A stretch of 11,880 bases of DNA from QHWK01 sp035315685 (GTDB lineage: Bacteria > Acidobacteriota > Vicinamibacteria > Vicinamibacterales > CAVVIG01): NCBI GenBank assembly GCA_035315685.1, contig DATFXR010000616.1:1-11880 (forward strand), in the 5' to 3' direction. The translations under genes and the position numbers were made by a program. The notes under the pieces are model-generated. The model saw nothing but the letters and a program-made list of their open reading frames with translations, was not told the DNA's origin and did not search any database. Positions 1 to 6,639 of the stretch are shown in pieces (position 1 is the first letter of the stretch; every line of letters begins with the position of its first letter).

Positions 1-84
1 GGCGAGCTCCCGGCGCAGACGCGCGACCTCTTGTTTCAGGCGTCCCGGGGTGTCCGTGCGCTGTTGCCGCTCGGGCCGCGACAC
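1..84 (-). CDS. Transposase N-terminal fragment (partial, continues off the window)
   Basis: Starting from a GTG at 84-82, 28 codons are open to the window edge. The peptide is basic and ends in a heptad-like stretch, RLKQEVARLRRELA. Such a stretch is typical of the leucine-rich N-terminal segment of IS66 TnpC transposases and of the C-terminal helix of IS3 OrfA. The short distance from the IS end (about 50 bp) leaves no room for an IS3 OrfA helix-turn-helix upstream, which favours an IS66-like orphan TnpC. No clear ribosome-binding site precedes the GTG. The frame is the same as that of the truncated HAF gene upstream, separated by its TGA at 90-88. Confidence 0.35.
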   Translation of the reverse strand, partial: MSRPERQQRTDTPGRLKQEVARLRRELA

Positions 85-137
85 GCTTCAGACGGTACGC
101 CGATCGGTTTGATTTGTACAGACCCCTGAACAGTTAC
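1..137 (-). mobile_element. End of an insertion sequence (possibly IS66-like), running off the left edge
   Basis: Read on the minus strand, homology of the neighbouring HAF gene stops and a sequence beginning GTAACTGTTCAGGGGTCTG appears. The GTAA start resembles the terminal inverted repeats of IS66-type elements. About 50 bp further in, a short reading frame encodes a basic, coiled-coil-like peptide (see 1-84) of the kind found at the N-terminus of IS66 TnpC or in IS3 OrfA. Only one end is in the window, so neither the partner inverted repeat nor a target duplication can be seen. That this is an IS end is fairly likely. The family is a guess; IS3 is the main alternative. The exact outer boundary (137) is placed on the GTAA motif. 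Confidence 0.5.
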
Positions 138-1311
138 CCGCTGTCACATCCTCGGCGGTAAACGCGAAACGGGTCACGTCCTGGGATTGCTCGACATTTT
201 CAATCACGCCATCGTTGATCGTACGTGGCGTACTCGGTTCGTTGAACCCAGGCACAGAAACGATGTACGCGTGGATATCCGCGCCAGGAGAGGCGGCTCC
301 GGAGACCACCTGATGCGTCAGGTCCCCTGTGACGGGCACGACCAAGGGCACAACCAATTCAATCTGGGAATCGGCCCCAAGGACATGCGCGAAGTCGGCA
401 AGTCGTCCCCGCCACCACCGTGCGGGATGGAGGTCGCCATCGACGGTCCGCGATTCGCCCAATACTTCGGCGCCGAGGCCGGACCCCAGCACCCGCAACG
501 CGCGGCTTTCCGTTCCGCCCAGTGTCCCCAAGTCGGTGATCACGTGTTGGCTGTCCCACGCGACCGCGTGCGTGGCGCTGTCATCGCTCACACTCGATTC
601 GCCGACGATGAATCGTCCGAGTGGCTCGCTGCAATTGATCGCGGCGCTGTAGGTGCCGCCTAGTGTGCCCAGGTCGGTGAGCGCATCCGCACTCGTGACG
701 AACGCGTGCCGCGCCCCGTCAACGGTCGCGGCTTCGCCGCAGACGACGGCGCCGACGTCATACGCAAAGCCGGTGTCGCCGCCGAACGTGCCCAAGTCCC
801 GCATGCCGGTGGTCGGGGCCCAGAGGAACGCATGGTACGAGGCGTCCCCGGCGACCTGGGCCCAGCCTGACACCTGGTCCGCGTCGTTGATGCCCGACGC
901 CCGGCTGTAAGTGCCACCCAGCGTGCCCAGATCCAGCATGCCAACATCCTCGGTCCAGAGAAAGGCGTGGCTGACGCCGTTCGGCAGGCTCGCGCTGCCG
1001 GCGACCGCGCCGGCGGTGTTGACCGCAAACGCCCAACTCGTCGAACCGCCCAGCGTCCCGAGATCGGTCAACGCGCCGTCTTCATACTTGAACGCGTGGG
1101 GCGAGCCGTCGACGGTTTGGGACGCGCCGACGATGCGCGCACCATTGGCGGCATAGGCGCGCGTTTCGTTGCCCCCGAGGGTGCCGAGATCAATCGGATC
1201 CAGGTACGTCGGGGCGTACGCGGTGGCTTGCGCCGCCGTCGGTGCCGCACACGCGAGCACTGCGGTCAACAGAATCGCCGTCGTGATGAGCGGACGTGCC
1301 GGATTTCTCAT
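88..1311 (-). CDS. Exported HAF-repeat protein, C-terminus replaced by IS sequence
   Basis: The 407-residue product starts with a Sec-type signal (basic start, hydrophobic residues about 8-21, possible AQA cleavage near residue 29). A cysteine at 21 after VLA leaves a lipoprotein signal possible. Six copies of the motif DLGT(L/F)GG begin near residues 41, 83, 127, 172, 213 and 260, spaced 41-47 residues, with HAF tripeptides between them. This is the hallmark of the HAF family of extracellular repeat proteins, probably a beta-propeller-like fold of unknown function. The ATG at 1311 has a strong AAGGAG seven bases upstream (1319-1324). The last 15 or so residues (after about 391) come from the IS end, so the native C-terminus is lost; homologues may carry a further domain or sorting signal there. 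The truncated protein keeps the whole repeat array and could still be exported. Confidence 0.8.
   Translation of the reverse strand: MRNPARPLITTAILLTAVLACAAPTAAQATAYAPTYLDPIDLGTLGGNETRAYAANGARIVGASQTVDGSPHAFKYEDGALTDLGTLGGSTSWAFAVNTAGAVAGSASLPNGVSHAFLWTEDVGMLDLGTLGGTYSRASGINDADQVSGWAQVAGDASYHAFLWAPTTGMRDLGTFGGDTGFAYDVGAVVCGEAATVDGARHAFVTSADALTDLGTLGGTYSAAINCSEPLGRFIVGESSVSDDSATHAVAWDSQHVITDLGTLGGTESRALRVLGSGLGAEVLGESRTVDGDLHPARWWRGRLADFAHVLGADSQIELVVPLVVPVTGDLTHQVVSGAASPGADIHAYIVSVPGFNEPSTPRTINDGVIENVEQSQDVTRFAFTAEDVTAGNCSGVCTNQTDRRTV
514..1191 (-). repeat. Six tandem HAF protein repeats (about 41-47 codons each)
   Basis: Within the HAF gene, six units each open with DLGT(L/F)GG and carry a His-Ala-Phe or related tripeptide about 25-35 residues later. 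The first unit opens at codon 41 and the last motif ends at codon 266. The conservation is strongest at protein level; DNA copies differ, so the array is old or divergent rather than a recent expansion. Confidence 0.7.
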
Positions 1312-1797
1312 GGCTGAGCTCCTTCCGAAGGCAAGGTTGATCCGGTTTGGAGAGCCGTGCTGGAACTGAGGGACGAAGAGCGGCTCCCGAATGCGGAAGG
1401 CATCCGTCGGTCACGGACGGACGAACGTGACATTTCCGACTTGTCGCTGATTCTCGGCTGCCCGCCATGGCGCGGCTATCCTTCGTCGTCTCGATCGCGC
1501 ATAACGAAACCCGTAGTGTCCATCAAATCGATCCGGCCAGCGTCGGCGAAGGGCCTCAGGAATCGATGTGAGCCATCGGATCGAGCCTCGTCGTCCGCTC
1601 CGTTCCCGCATCGATGCTTGATCAGCCGACGATGACGAGGAGAGGAGTGTCGTCGCGGACCTGCACGAGAACAGACGCTGGCTTGTAAGCGGTCGTCACA
1701 GTGACGCTGACAAAACATCGACCGAACCGACCGATCCGTCCCTGCATTGGCTTCGTCGGACAATTCGCGCGATCCGGTCGATCGGACCACCGAGTGT
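1312..1797. other. 486-bp gap with no recognisable gene
   Basis: Translations on both strands give only short reading frames without family-like character. Apart from the ribosome-binding site of the HAF gene at 1319-1324, I see no convincing promoter, hairpin followed by a T-run, tRNA or attachment site. The right part lies just downstream of the recombinase pseudogene and may be further eroded mobile DNA. Confidence 0.5.
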
Positions 1798-2406
1798 TCA
1801 CCCAAGCCGGTTCAGAATCGACAGCTTCTCGTGGCTCGCACTCAGGTCTTCCGTCAACAGATGGAGATAGCGCTGGGTGGTCGTTATCTGCGTGTGCCCG
1901 AGGACCATCGAGAGCCGCACGATGTCGCCACCCTGGCGGAGGTAATTCGTGGCGAAGGTGTGGCGGAGGCGGTGCCAGCCGAACACCGGCAGACCCAGCT
2001 TCCGCTCCATCAGATAGAGCGAGGTGGCGCTGTTGCGTTTCTCCTAGGCTAGCGCGTCGCGCGAGAGCCCACGAAGACGAACGGGCTGCGGAGGCCCTTC
2101 TGCTCCTTGAGCCGCTCGAACCGATACAGCCGCTTCCGCAACTCCGGCGAGAACGGGACCAGCCGCTCCTTCTGTCCCTTCCGAACACCTTGAGAATCAG
2201 GTTGTCGAAATCGACATCGGCGTGGCGCAGGTGCAGCATTTCTGACAGGCGAAGACCCGTGTCCAGCGTCAGGGGTGCCGCGAGGTGGACGCGCCGCTGG
2301 CCGAACGACATCGGCCGGTAGCCGATGAGCGTGCGCATCTGCGCATCATCCCGAGCGTGTAAAGCTGTCGAAGCTCGGCCTGGAGCGACAGATACTCGCC
2401 GTGCAC
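1798..2406 (-). pseudogene. Tyrosine recombinase/integrase pseudogene (three frameshifts and a nonsense codon)
   Basis: The catalytic domain of a phage-type tyrosine recombinase is spread over three frames. A GTG at 2406 has AAGGAGG four bases upstream (2411-2417). Its frame breaks near 2340-2355. The next frame carries the first catalytic Arg in DTGLRLSE. A further slip near 2180, probably one lost A, leads into a frame reading KGQKERLVPFSPELRKRL. A third slip near 2050 returns to the starting frame, which has a TAG at 2044-2046 where relatives, as I recall, have Trp. The last 70 codons keep HRLRH, LGH and the nucleophilic Tyr in TQRYLHL. An N-terminal core-binding domain is missing or very short. 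The family integrates or resolves mobile DNA. The lesions are too many for a working enzyme unless the assembly is poor. Confidence 0.8.
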
Positions 2407-2501
2407 GAAGCCTCCTTACGTAGCCAGGCCACGGTCGAATTCTACGCACCAGCGCGATCCCGTTCGTTTTTGCCGCTCCGGCACCGGGACCGGATCAGGA
2501 T

Positions 2502-2857
2502 TTGTGCACCCTTCAGGGCATCGCGGGCGCGATCCGCTGGTGCTCGATCAACCCGGCGTGGCTGGCGTCATCGTCGGCGCACGCCACGCGCGATATCTCG
2601 ATCAGGCGAGACGAGCCTGCGTGCTCGCGCTCGACGACGACGACCGTGCCGCTGTGGCGCGCGTCCAATTCGCGTCAAGCGGCCCGTGCGGCGACGTCTA
2701 TGACCTCGAGCGCGCGAAGGGCGGACCGCATGCGTCGATCATGCGATACACGCTCGCCCGGTGGCTCCGTCACGGGCGAAGTCGACAACGCCGATTGTCG
2801 GGGGATCTCGCCGCGGCCGAGTTTTCGCAGAGAACGGGATCGATCAGTCTGGCATGA
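2502..2857 (+). pseudogene. Aldo/keto reductase C-terminal remnant, frameshifted
   Basis: From about 2540 the frame reads VLDQPGVAGVIVGAR, then LDDDDRAAVARV, GDVYDLER and IMRY. This is the C-terminal beta-strand, NADPH-site loop and tail typical of aldo/keto reductases with a GDVY-LER extension. A residue run AIRW in the preceding frame (2529-2540) joins this with one base missing, so there is a frameshift at about 2541. Upstream of that, little is recognisable and the barrel (more than 200 residues with the catalytic Tyr/Lys/His) is gone. The frame ends at 2857 and overlaps the 3' end of the convergent PQQ-dehydrogenase gene by 14 bp. No start with a ribosome-binding site is evident. The family assignment is fairly sure; a functional product is unlikely. 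Confidence 0.65.
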
Positions 2858-4529
2858 GCGCGAACGTCCAGACTGCGCCGCCGGTGGGGACGCGCTGCGC
2901 CGCAAAGCGCCTCGCAAGACCACCAAGACCAGACGCGATCGTCACGTACTGACGGCCCTTGTGCGTATACGTGATCGCGGTCGCATTCACACTCGACCCG
3001 GTCTTGAATTGCCACAGTGTCTCGCCCGTCGCCGCATCGAGCGCGATGAACTCGCCCGTGAGCCTGCCGGTGAACACAAGTCCGCCGGCCGTCACCAGCG
3101 TGCCGGCGGAACTCGGCATGTCGGTCAGCTTCACGTCCCACTTCTTCTCGCCGCTCAGCGGATCAATAGCGACGAAATGGCCAACGACATCGTCGGGTTT
3201 GAACGTCGGAGCCCTGCCGAGCACGCCGGTGGAATTCGTGCCGGGCTCTTGCGGTTTGGGTGGCGCAAGTTTCTGAATGCGCGGCACGTCCCACGCGCTG
3301 AGGTACACCAGGCCGGTGCTCGGGTTGAATGCGATCGGCACGGCATTGGTGCCGCGCTGCGGGTAGATCGACACCTCCTCTCCGGCCAGGAAACGCCTGT
3401 AGAGGTCGGTCAGCACCGGCCGGCCGGTCGCGAGGTCGACATGCGTGGCCCAGTTCACGGTCGTAAATGGGTGCGCAGCGATCAGGCGGCAGTTCGTGCG
3501 GTCGAGCACGTACACGAAGCCATTCTTGTTGGCCTGGATCATCACCCTCCGCGCCTGGCCGCCGATCTGAATATCGGCCAGCACCTGCTCGTCCGTGGCG
3601 TCCACGTCGTAGACATCATTGGGCGTGTACTGGTAATGGCAGACGAGTTCCCCGGTCTTGGGGCGGATGGCGATCACGCTCGACGTGTAGAGGCTGTCGA
3701 GCGCGCCACGCGGCCGAGGATCGTATGGTTCCGCATTCCCTGTACCCCAGTAGACGAGATCGAGCTGCGGATCGTACGAGCCCGACCGCCACGTCGCCCC
3801 GCCGCCATGCGTCCACGCATCACCGCCTTTGGGCCACGTTTCCGACCCGGGCTCGCCTGGCGCCGGAATCGTGTAGCGTCGCCAGAGTTTCCGCCCGGTG
3901 TCAGGATCCCAGCCGTCGAGGAACCCGCGCGTCGTGAACTCGCCGCCCGCCATGCCCGAGATGACGACGCCGTTTGCCACGATCGGAGCGCCGGTCGAGG
4001 TGTAGCCCTCGCGAAAGTCGGCGAACGTCTGATTCCAGACCTCCTTTCCAGTCTTCATGTCCAGTGCGATCAAATGGTTGTCGATCGTCACTCGAAAAAG
4101 CTTGCCGTCATAGATCGCCGGAGCTCCGCGATTGATGGCGCCAAAAATCGCGACGCGCTGCACACCCGGGTCCGTCTCGACTGGCGTGCGCCATATCTGG
4201 CGGCCTGTCGCCACGTCGATCGCGAACGTCCACTTCCCATTGACGACGTACATCACGCCGCCAAAGATCGTGGGCGCCCCGAGCTCGCCCGCGTCGTTCA
4301 TGAGGCTCGTGCTCCACACCGGCACGAGGCGCTTGACGTTCGAGCGATTGATCTGCGCGAGCGGGCTGTAATTCTTCCTGTCGTAGCCCATGCTCGCGGT
4401 CGTCACGCTCTCGGTGTGGTGGCCATCATTGATGAGATCCGCGGTTGTCTGGGTACGTCCCGTCGCGGGCCACAGGCCCGAGACGATGGCGGTCGCCCAC
4501 GCCGTCTTGGTGAACTTCATGCGCCTCAT
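2844..4529 (-). CDS. Exported PQQ-dependent dehydrogenase (quinoprotein beta-propeller)
   Basis: The 561-residue protein has a signal peptide (hydrophobic about 10-24) and an eight-bladed-type propeller with many A-x-D-x-x-T-G-x-x-W blade motifs (near residues 104, 156, 207, 455 and 497). Likely cofactor residues are present by family alignment: the metal-binding Glu197 in GGEF, Asn265 in WGTGN, the catalytic-base Asp278 in ALDSLYTSS, Trp247 and Lys335 in NKNGF. It should oxidise an alcohol or sugar in the periplasm, passing electrons to a separate cytochrome. There is no C-terminal haem domain (no CxxCH), so it resembles methanol/ethanol-type enzymes without fused cytochrome. The vicinal Cys-Cys seen before NRG in classical enzymes is replaced by Ile-Phe (128-129). 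The start may be Met1 or Met4. It lies 13 bp after the amidohydrolase stop, so the two are probably co-transcribed. The substrate is unknown. Confidence 0.85.
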   Translation of the reverse strand: MRRMKFTKTAWATAIVSGLWPATGRTQTTADLINDGHHTESVTTASMGYDRKNYSPLAQINRSNVKRLVPVWSTSLMNDAGELGAPTIFGGVMYVVNGKWTFAIDVATGRQIWRTPVETDPGVQRVAIFGAINRGAPAIYDGKLFRVTIDNHLIALDMKTGKEVWNQTFADFREGYTSTGAPIVANGVVISGMAGGEFTTRGFLDGWDPDTGRKLWRRYTIPAPGEPGSETWPKGGDAWTHGGGATWRSGSYDPQLDLVYWGTGNAEPYDPRPRGALDSLYTSSVIAIRPKTGELVCHYQYTPNDVYDVDATDEQVLADIQIGGQARRVMIQANKNGFVYVLDRTNCRLIAAHPFTTVNWATHVDLATGRPVLTDLYRRFLAGEEVSIYPQRGTNAVPIAFNPSTGLVYLSAWDVPRIQKLAPPKPQEPGTNSTGVLGRAPTFKPDDVVGHFVAIDPLSGEKKWDVKLTDMPSSAGTLVTAGGLVFTGRLTGEFIALDAATGETLWQFKTGSSVNATAITYTHKGRQYVTIASGLGGLARRFAAQRVPTGGAVWTFALMPD

Positions 4530-4542
4530 CCCGGCCCGGACG

Positions 4543-5937
4543 CTAATTCCGAATGATCTGTCCGCCCTTCATGACGAAGGTCACGCGCGACATCTCGGTG
4601 ATATCCGCGAGCGGATCGCCTGCAACCGCGACAATGTCGGCGAACCTGCCCTTCTCGATGGTGCCGACGTCGGCCGACCATCCGATGAGATCCGCGGCGA
4701 TCGTCGTGGCCGAGCGCAGCGCCTGCACCGGTGTCATCCCCCACTTCACCAGATAGGCGAACTGATCCTTCTGCGTGCCGTGCGGGAACGGCCCGGCGCC
4801 GCTGCCGAACGGCAGCACGACGCCGGCCGCCAGCGCCTTCTTGAAGCTCTTCTCCATGAGGCTCCAGCGGCTGTTGCCGAACCGCTTCATCTCTTGTGCG
4901 TGGTCCATGCTCAGATCGAACATCGTCACGGTCAGCGGCAGCTTCTTCTCCAGCAGCATCTTCAGCGAGGCGTCGTCCAGATCCAAGCCATGCGTCGGCA
5001 CGTCCACGCCCGCGCTGATGCAGTTGTGCAGTCCTTCGCCGCCATACGCATGGCAGGCGACCTTCAGTCCCTTGCGGTGCGCTTCGTCGACGATCGCCTG
5101 GGTTTCTTCGAGCGTGAACGTGGGCCGCACGATGATCGTGCCGTCGGCGTGCAGGATGTACTCCTCGGTGCTGTAGATCTTGATCCACTCGACGCCGTAA
5201 TGCGCCTGTTCGCGAACCGCCTCTCTGACGGCTATGGGGCCGTTCGCGATCTGCGCGCCCAGGTTCGAGATCGGAGCGTTGGTGAGGAGCGGGAACGCGA
5301 CGCTCGCCTTGTTGGTGCTGACGAGGCCCGGGCCGGCCACCTGCATGCGCGGACCTTGCACGATGCCGTTGTTGATGGCGTTCTTGAGATCGAAGGTCCC
5401 GTACCAGCCGCCGTGCGACATCAGGTCCACGACGGTCGTGAATCCGGCGTTCAGATCGCGTTGCGCGTTCACGAGCGCTGCCAGCTCGCGGTATTGCAGG
5501 GGCTGTGTGAGTCCCACTGGTCCTGGTCCGTTCGGGCCGATGCCGGCGCCGCCGGGACCGACGAGCGGGTTACCGTCCATGACGTGAAGGTGCGTGTCGA
5601 TCAAGCCAGGCAAGACGGTCGCGCGGCTCAGGTCGATGGTTTGTGCGCCCGCGGGAATCGCGACGCTGGCGCCGACGTCGACGATTCGCTCGCCCCGGAC
5701 CAGGATGATCTGATTCCTCAGCAGCGTGCCGGAGCGCGGATCGAACAAGCGTCCGGCGCGGATCGCGACCATCTGTTCTGCCGCGCGTTGCGGTGGTGGG
5801 GGCGGCACCCATGCCGCCGGCAGGGCAGCAACCGCCGGTTGAGAAGGGCTCTGGCCCTGAAGCGCCGGAATCGTCAGCGCCAACGCGCAGGCGATCAGCG
5901 TGCCGACCGATCGCACCGTGATTCGATTTCGCACCAT
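4543..5937 (-). CDS. Exported amidohydrolase-superfamily protein with altered metal site
   Basis: The 464-residue protein has a signal peptide (hydrophobic 11-25, then a proline-rich linker) and the amidohydrolase barrel. Visible ligands are His116/His118 in IDTHLH, Lys253 in WIKIY (the lysine normally carboxylated), His296 in CHAYGG and His316 in THG. The fifth ligand, an Asp normally in GTDAG or GSDAG before PHG, is Gly380 in GSGAGPFPHG; the codon at 4798-4800 is GGC where GAC would give Asp. Relatives of this imidazolonepropionase/prolidase-like group cleave cyclic amides, ureas or dipeptides. The ATG at 5937 has GAGG about six bases upstream and a good promoter at 6007-6035. It is the first gene of the operon with the PQQ dehydrogenase. 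Without the Asp, catalysis is doubtful; a sequencing error or an altered function are both possible. Confidence 0.85.
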   Translation of the reverse strand: MVRNRITVRSVGTLIACALALTIPALQGQSPSQPAVAALPAAWVPPPPPQRAAEQMVAIRAGRLFDPRSGTLLRNQIILVRGERIVDVGASVAIPAGAQTIDLSRATVLPGLIDTHLHVMDGNPLVGPGGAGIGPNGPGPVGLTQPLQYRELAALVNAQRDLNAGFTTVVDLMSHGGWYGTFDLKNAINNGIVQGPRMQVAGPGLVSTNKASVAFPLLTNAPISNLGAQIANGPIAVREAVREQAHYGVEWIKIYSTEEYILHADGTIIVRPTFTLEETQAIVDEAHRKGLKVACHAYGGEGLHNCISAGVDVPTHGLDLDDASLKMLLEKKLPLTVTMFDLSMDHAQEMKRFGNSRWSLMEKSFKKALAAGVVLPFGSGAGPFPHGTQKDQFAYLVKWGMTPVQALRSATTIAADLIGWSADVGTIEKGRFADIVAVAGDPLADITEMSRVTFVMKGGQIIRN

Positions 5938-6006
5938 GGAAGCCTCATGTGTTCAACCTGCGGGTGGCCTTGGCCGCATAGTGCCGCGGAGACGTCCGGC
6001 GGCTCG

Positions 6007-6035
6007 ATTCTAGTGATCGAGATGATGCCGGCCAA
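6007..6035 (-). promoter_or_regulatory. Candidate sigma-70 promoter for the amidohydrolase/PQQ-dehydrogenase operon
   Basis: On the minus strand a TTGGCC (6035-6030) is followed after 17 bases by TAGAAT (6012-6007), matching four and five of six consensus positions at the ideal spacing. The predicted start would be near 6000, leaving an untranslated leader of about 60 bases before the ATG at 5937. No other candidate nearby is as good. Confidence 0.45.
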
Positions 6036-6151
6036 GCGTAATCGCTGGAAAGCGGGCATCAGGCGTGGTTGAGAACCGCAAAAACTCACACAGGAAGGTT
6101 GCGCTCAGCGGCGAAATCGATCGCATCGGTCGCTCGGCCACCGACCGGCGC

Positions 6152-6322
6152 GTGCGCGACCTCGCCATTCTCGTCCTCCATCTGCTGACGACAATCGCCC
6201 GACTTGCCGGTCCCGGCGGCGCGCGTTCGCTGGTCGCGGAATCTGTGCTCCTCAAGCAGCAATTGCTGATCCTCAATCGGACGCGGAAACGGGCGCCGAA
6301 TCTCCGCCTCACAGATCGCGTC
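6152..6322 (+). pseudogene. Transposase (integrase-core type) N-terminal fragment
   Basis: The translation reads HLLTTIARLAGPGGARSL, then ESVLLKQQLLILNRTRKRAPNL and a short TDR. This is the characteristic N-terminal segment of a widespread group of rve/integrase-core transposases (IS481/IS3-like), which normally continue for another 250-300 residues. Here the match stops at about codon 85 of the frame that begins at 6065, and the DNA passes without a stop into an unrelated esterase fragment. The DDE catalytic domain is absent, so the piece cannot transpose. The GTG at 6152 is a possible original start; 6065-6151 may be old element end or flanking DNA. I cannot see terminal inverted repeats. 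Confidence 0.6.
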
Positions 6323-6590
6323 GCGCTCAGGCGTGATCTCGACGGCAAGATCCATCTGACCCTGGGCACGGCTGACAGTTTCTTTCTCGACGGTGCGGCG
6401 CATCGGCTGGAAGCGACGATGAGGGGGCTCGGGGCCAGGACCGACTTTCCGCTACGTCGAAGGGCGCGGCCATTTCGACCTCTACACCGCGGGCGACGAC
6501 CCGTGGATTTCACCTCGCGGCAGCGTATTTCTTCGAGGCGCCGGTCCGCGCGTTCGCCAGGTCATTCGGACGGGAGCGATCTATTCGTAG
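6323..6590 (+). pseudogene. Alpha/beta-hydrolase (esterase-type) C-terminal remnant, frameshifted
   Basis: The first part reads RRDLDGKIHLTLGTADSFFL followed by LEATMRGLGA. The next frame, from about 6447, reads FRYVEGRGHFDLYTAGDD. Together these are the C-terminal end of putative esterase family proteins (esterase D-like), including the conserved catalytic-type His in GHFDLY. The switch at 6446-6450 needs one extra base. The nucleophile elbow and the N-terminal two thirds are missing. The second frame stops at 6588-6590, and its last 20 or so codons are no longer family-like. Because the first part is in frame with the transposase fragment, the junction at about 6320 probably arose by deletion after an IS had inserted. 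No function is expected. Confidence 0.6.
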
Positions 6591-6639
6591 CCAATCTCCA
6601 TCTCCTTTTGAAGGCGCCGCGCCGACGTGACGTGCACGA

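Noticed and set aside
514..1191. Regularly spaced repeats as a possible CRISPR array
   Set aside because: The spacing is about 125-140 bp, the copies differ at DNA level, and they are codons of a protein repeat.
187..1317. Several plus-strand frames antisense to the HAF gene with recurring PPSVPRS peptides
   Set aside because: The recurrence is only the reverse complement of the DLGTLGG repeats.
1608..1617. Ten-base palindrome GCATCGATGC in the gene-free gap
   Set aside because: A single palindrome of this length is expected by chance and nothing around it supports a function.
2502..4556. Long plus-strand open frame antisense to the PQQ dehydrogenase
   Set aside because: The product is Arg/His/Asp-rich without domain character and mirrors the codon pattern of the minus-strand gene; only the first 350 bp lie outside that gene, and these belong to the aldo/keto reductase remnant.
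4390..6072. Long plus-strand open frame antisense to the amidohydrolase
   Set aside because: It is a shadow of a clear amidohydrolase gene in GC-rich DNA and has no recognisable motif or ribosome-binding site.
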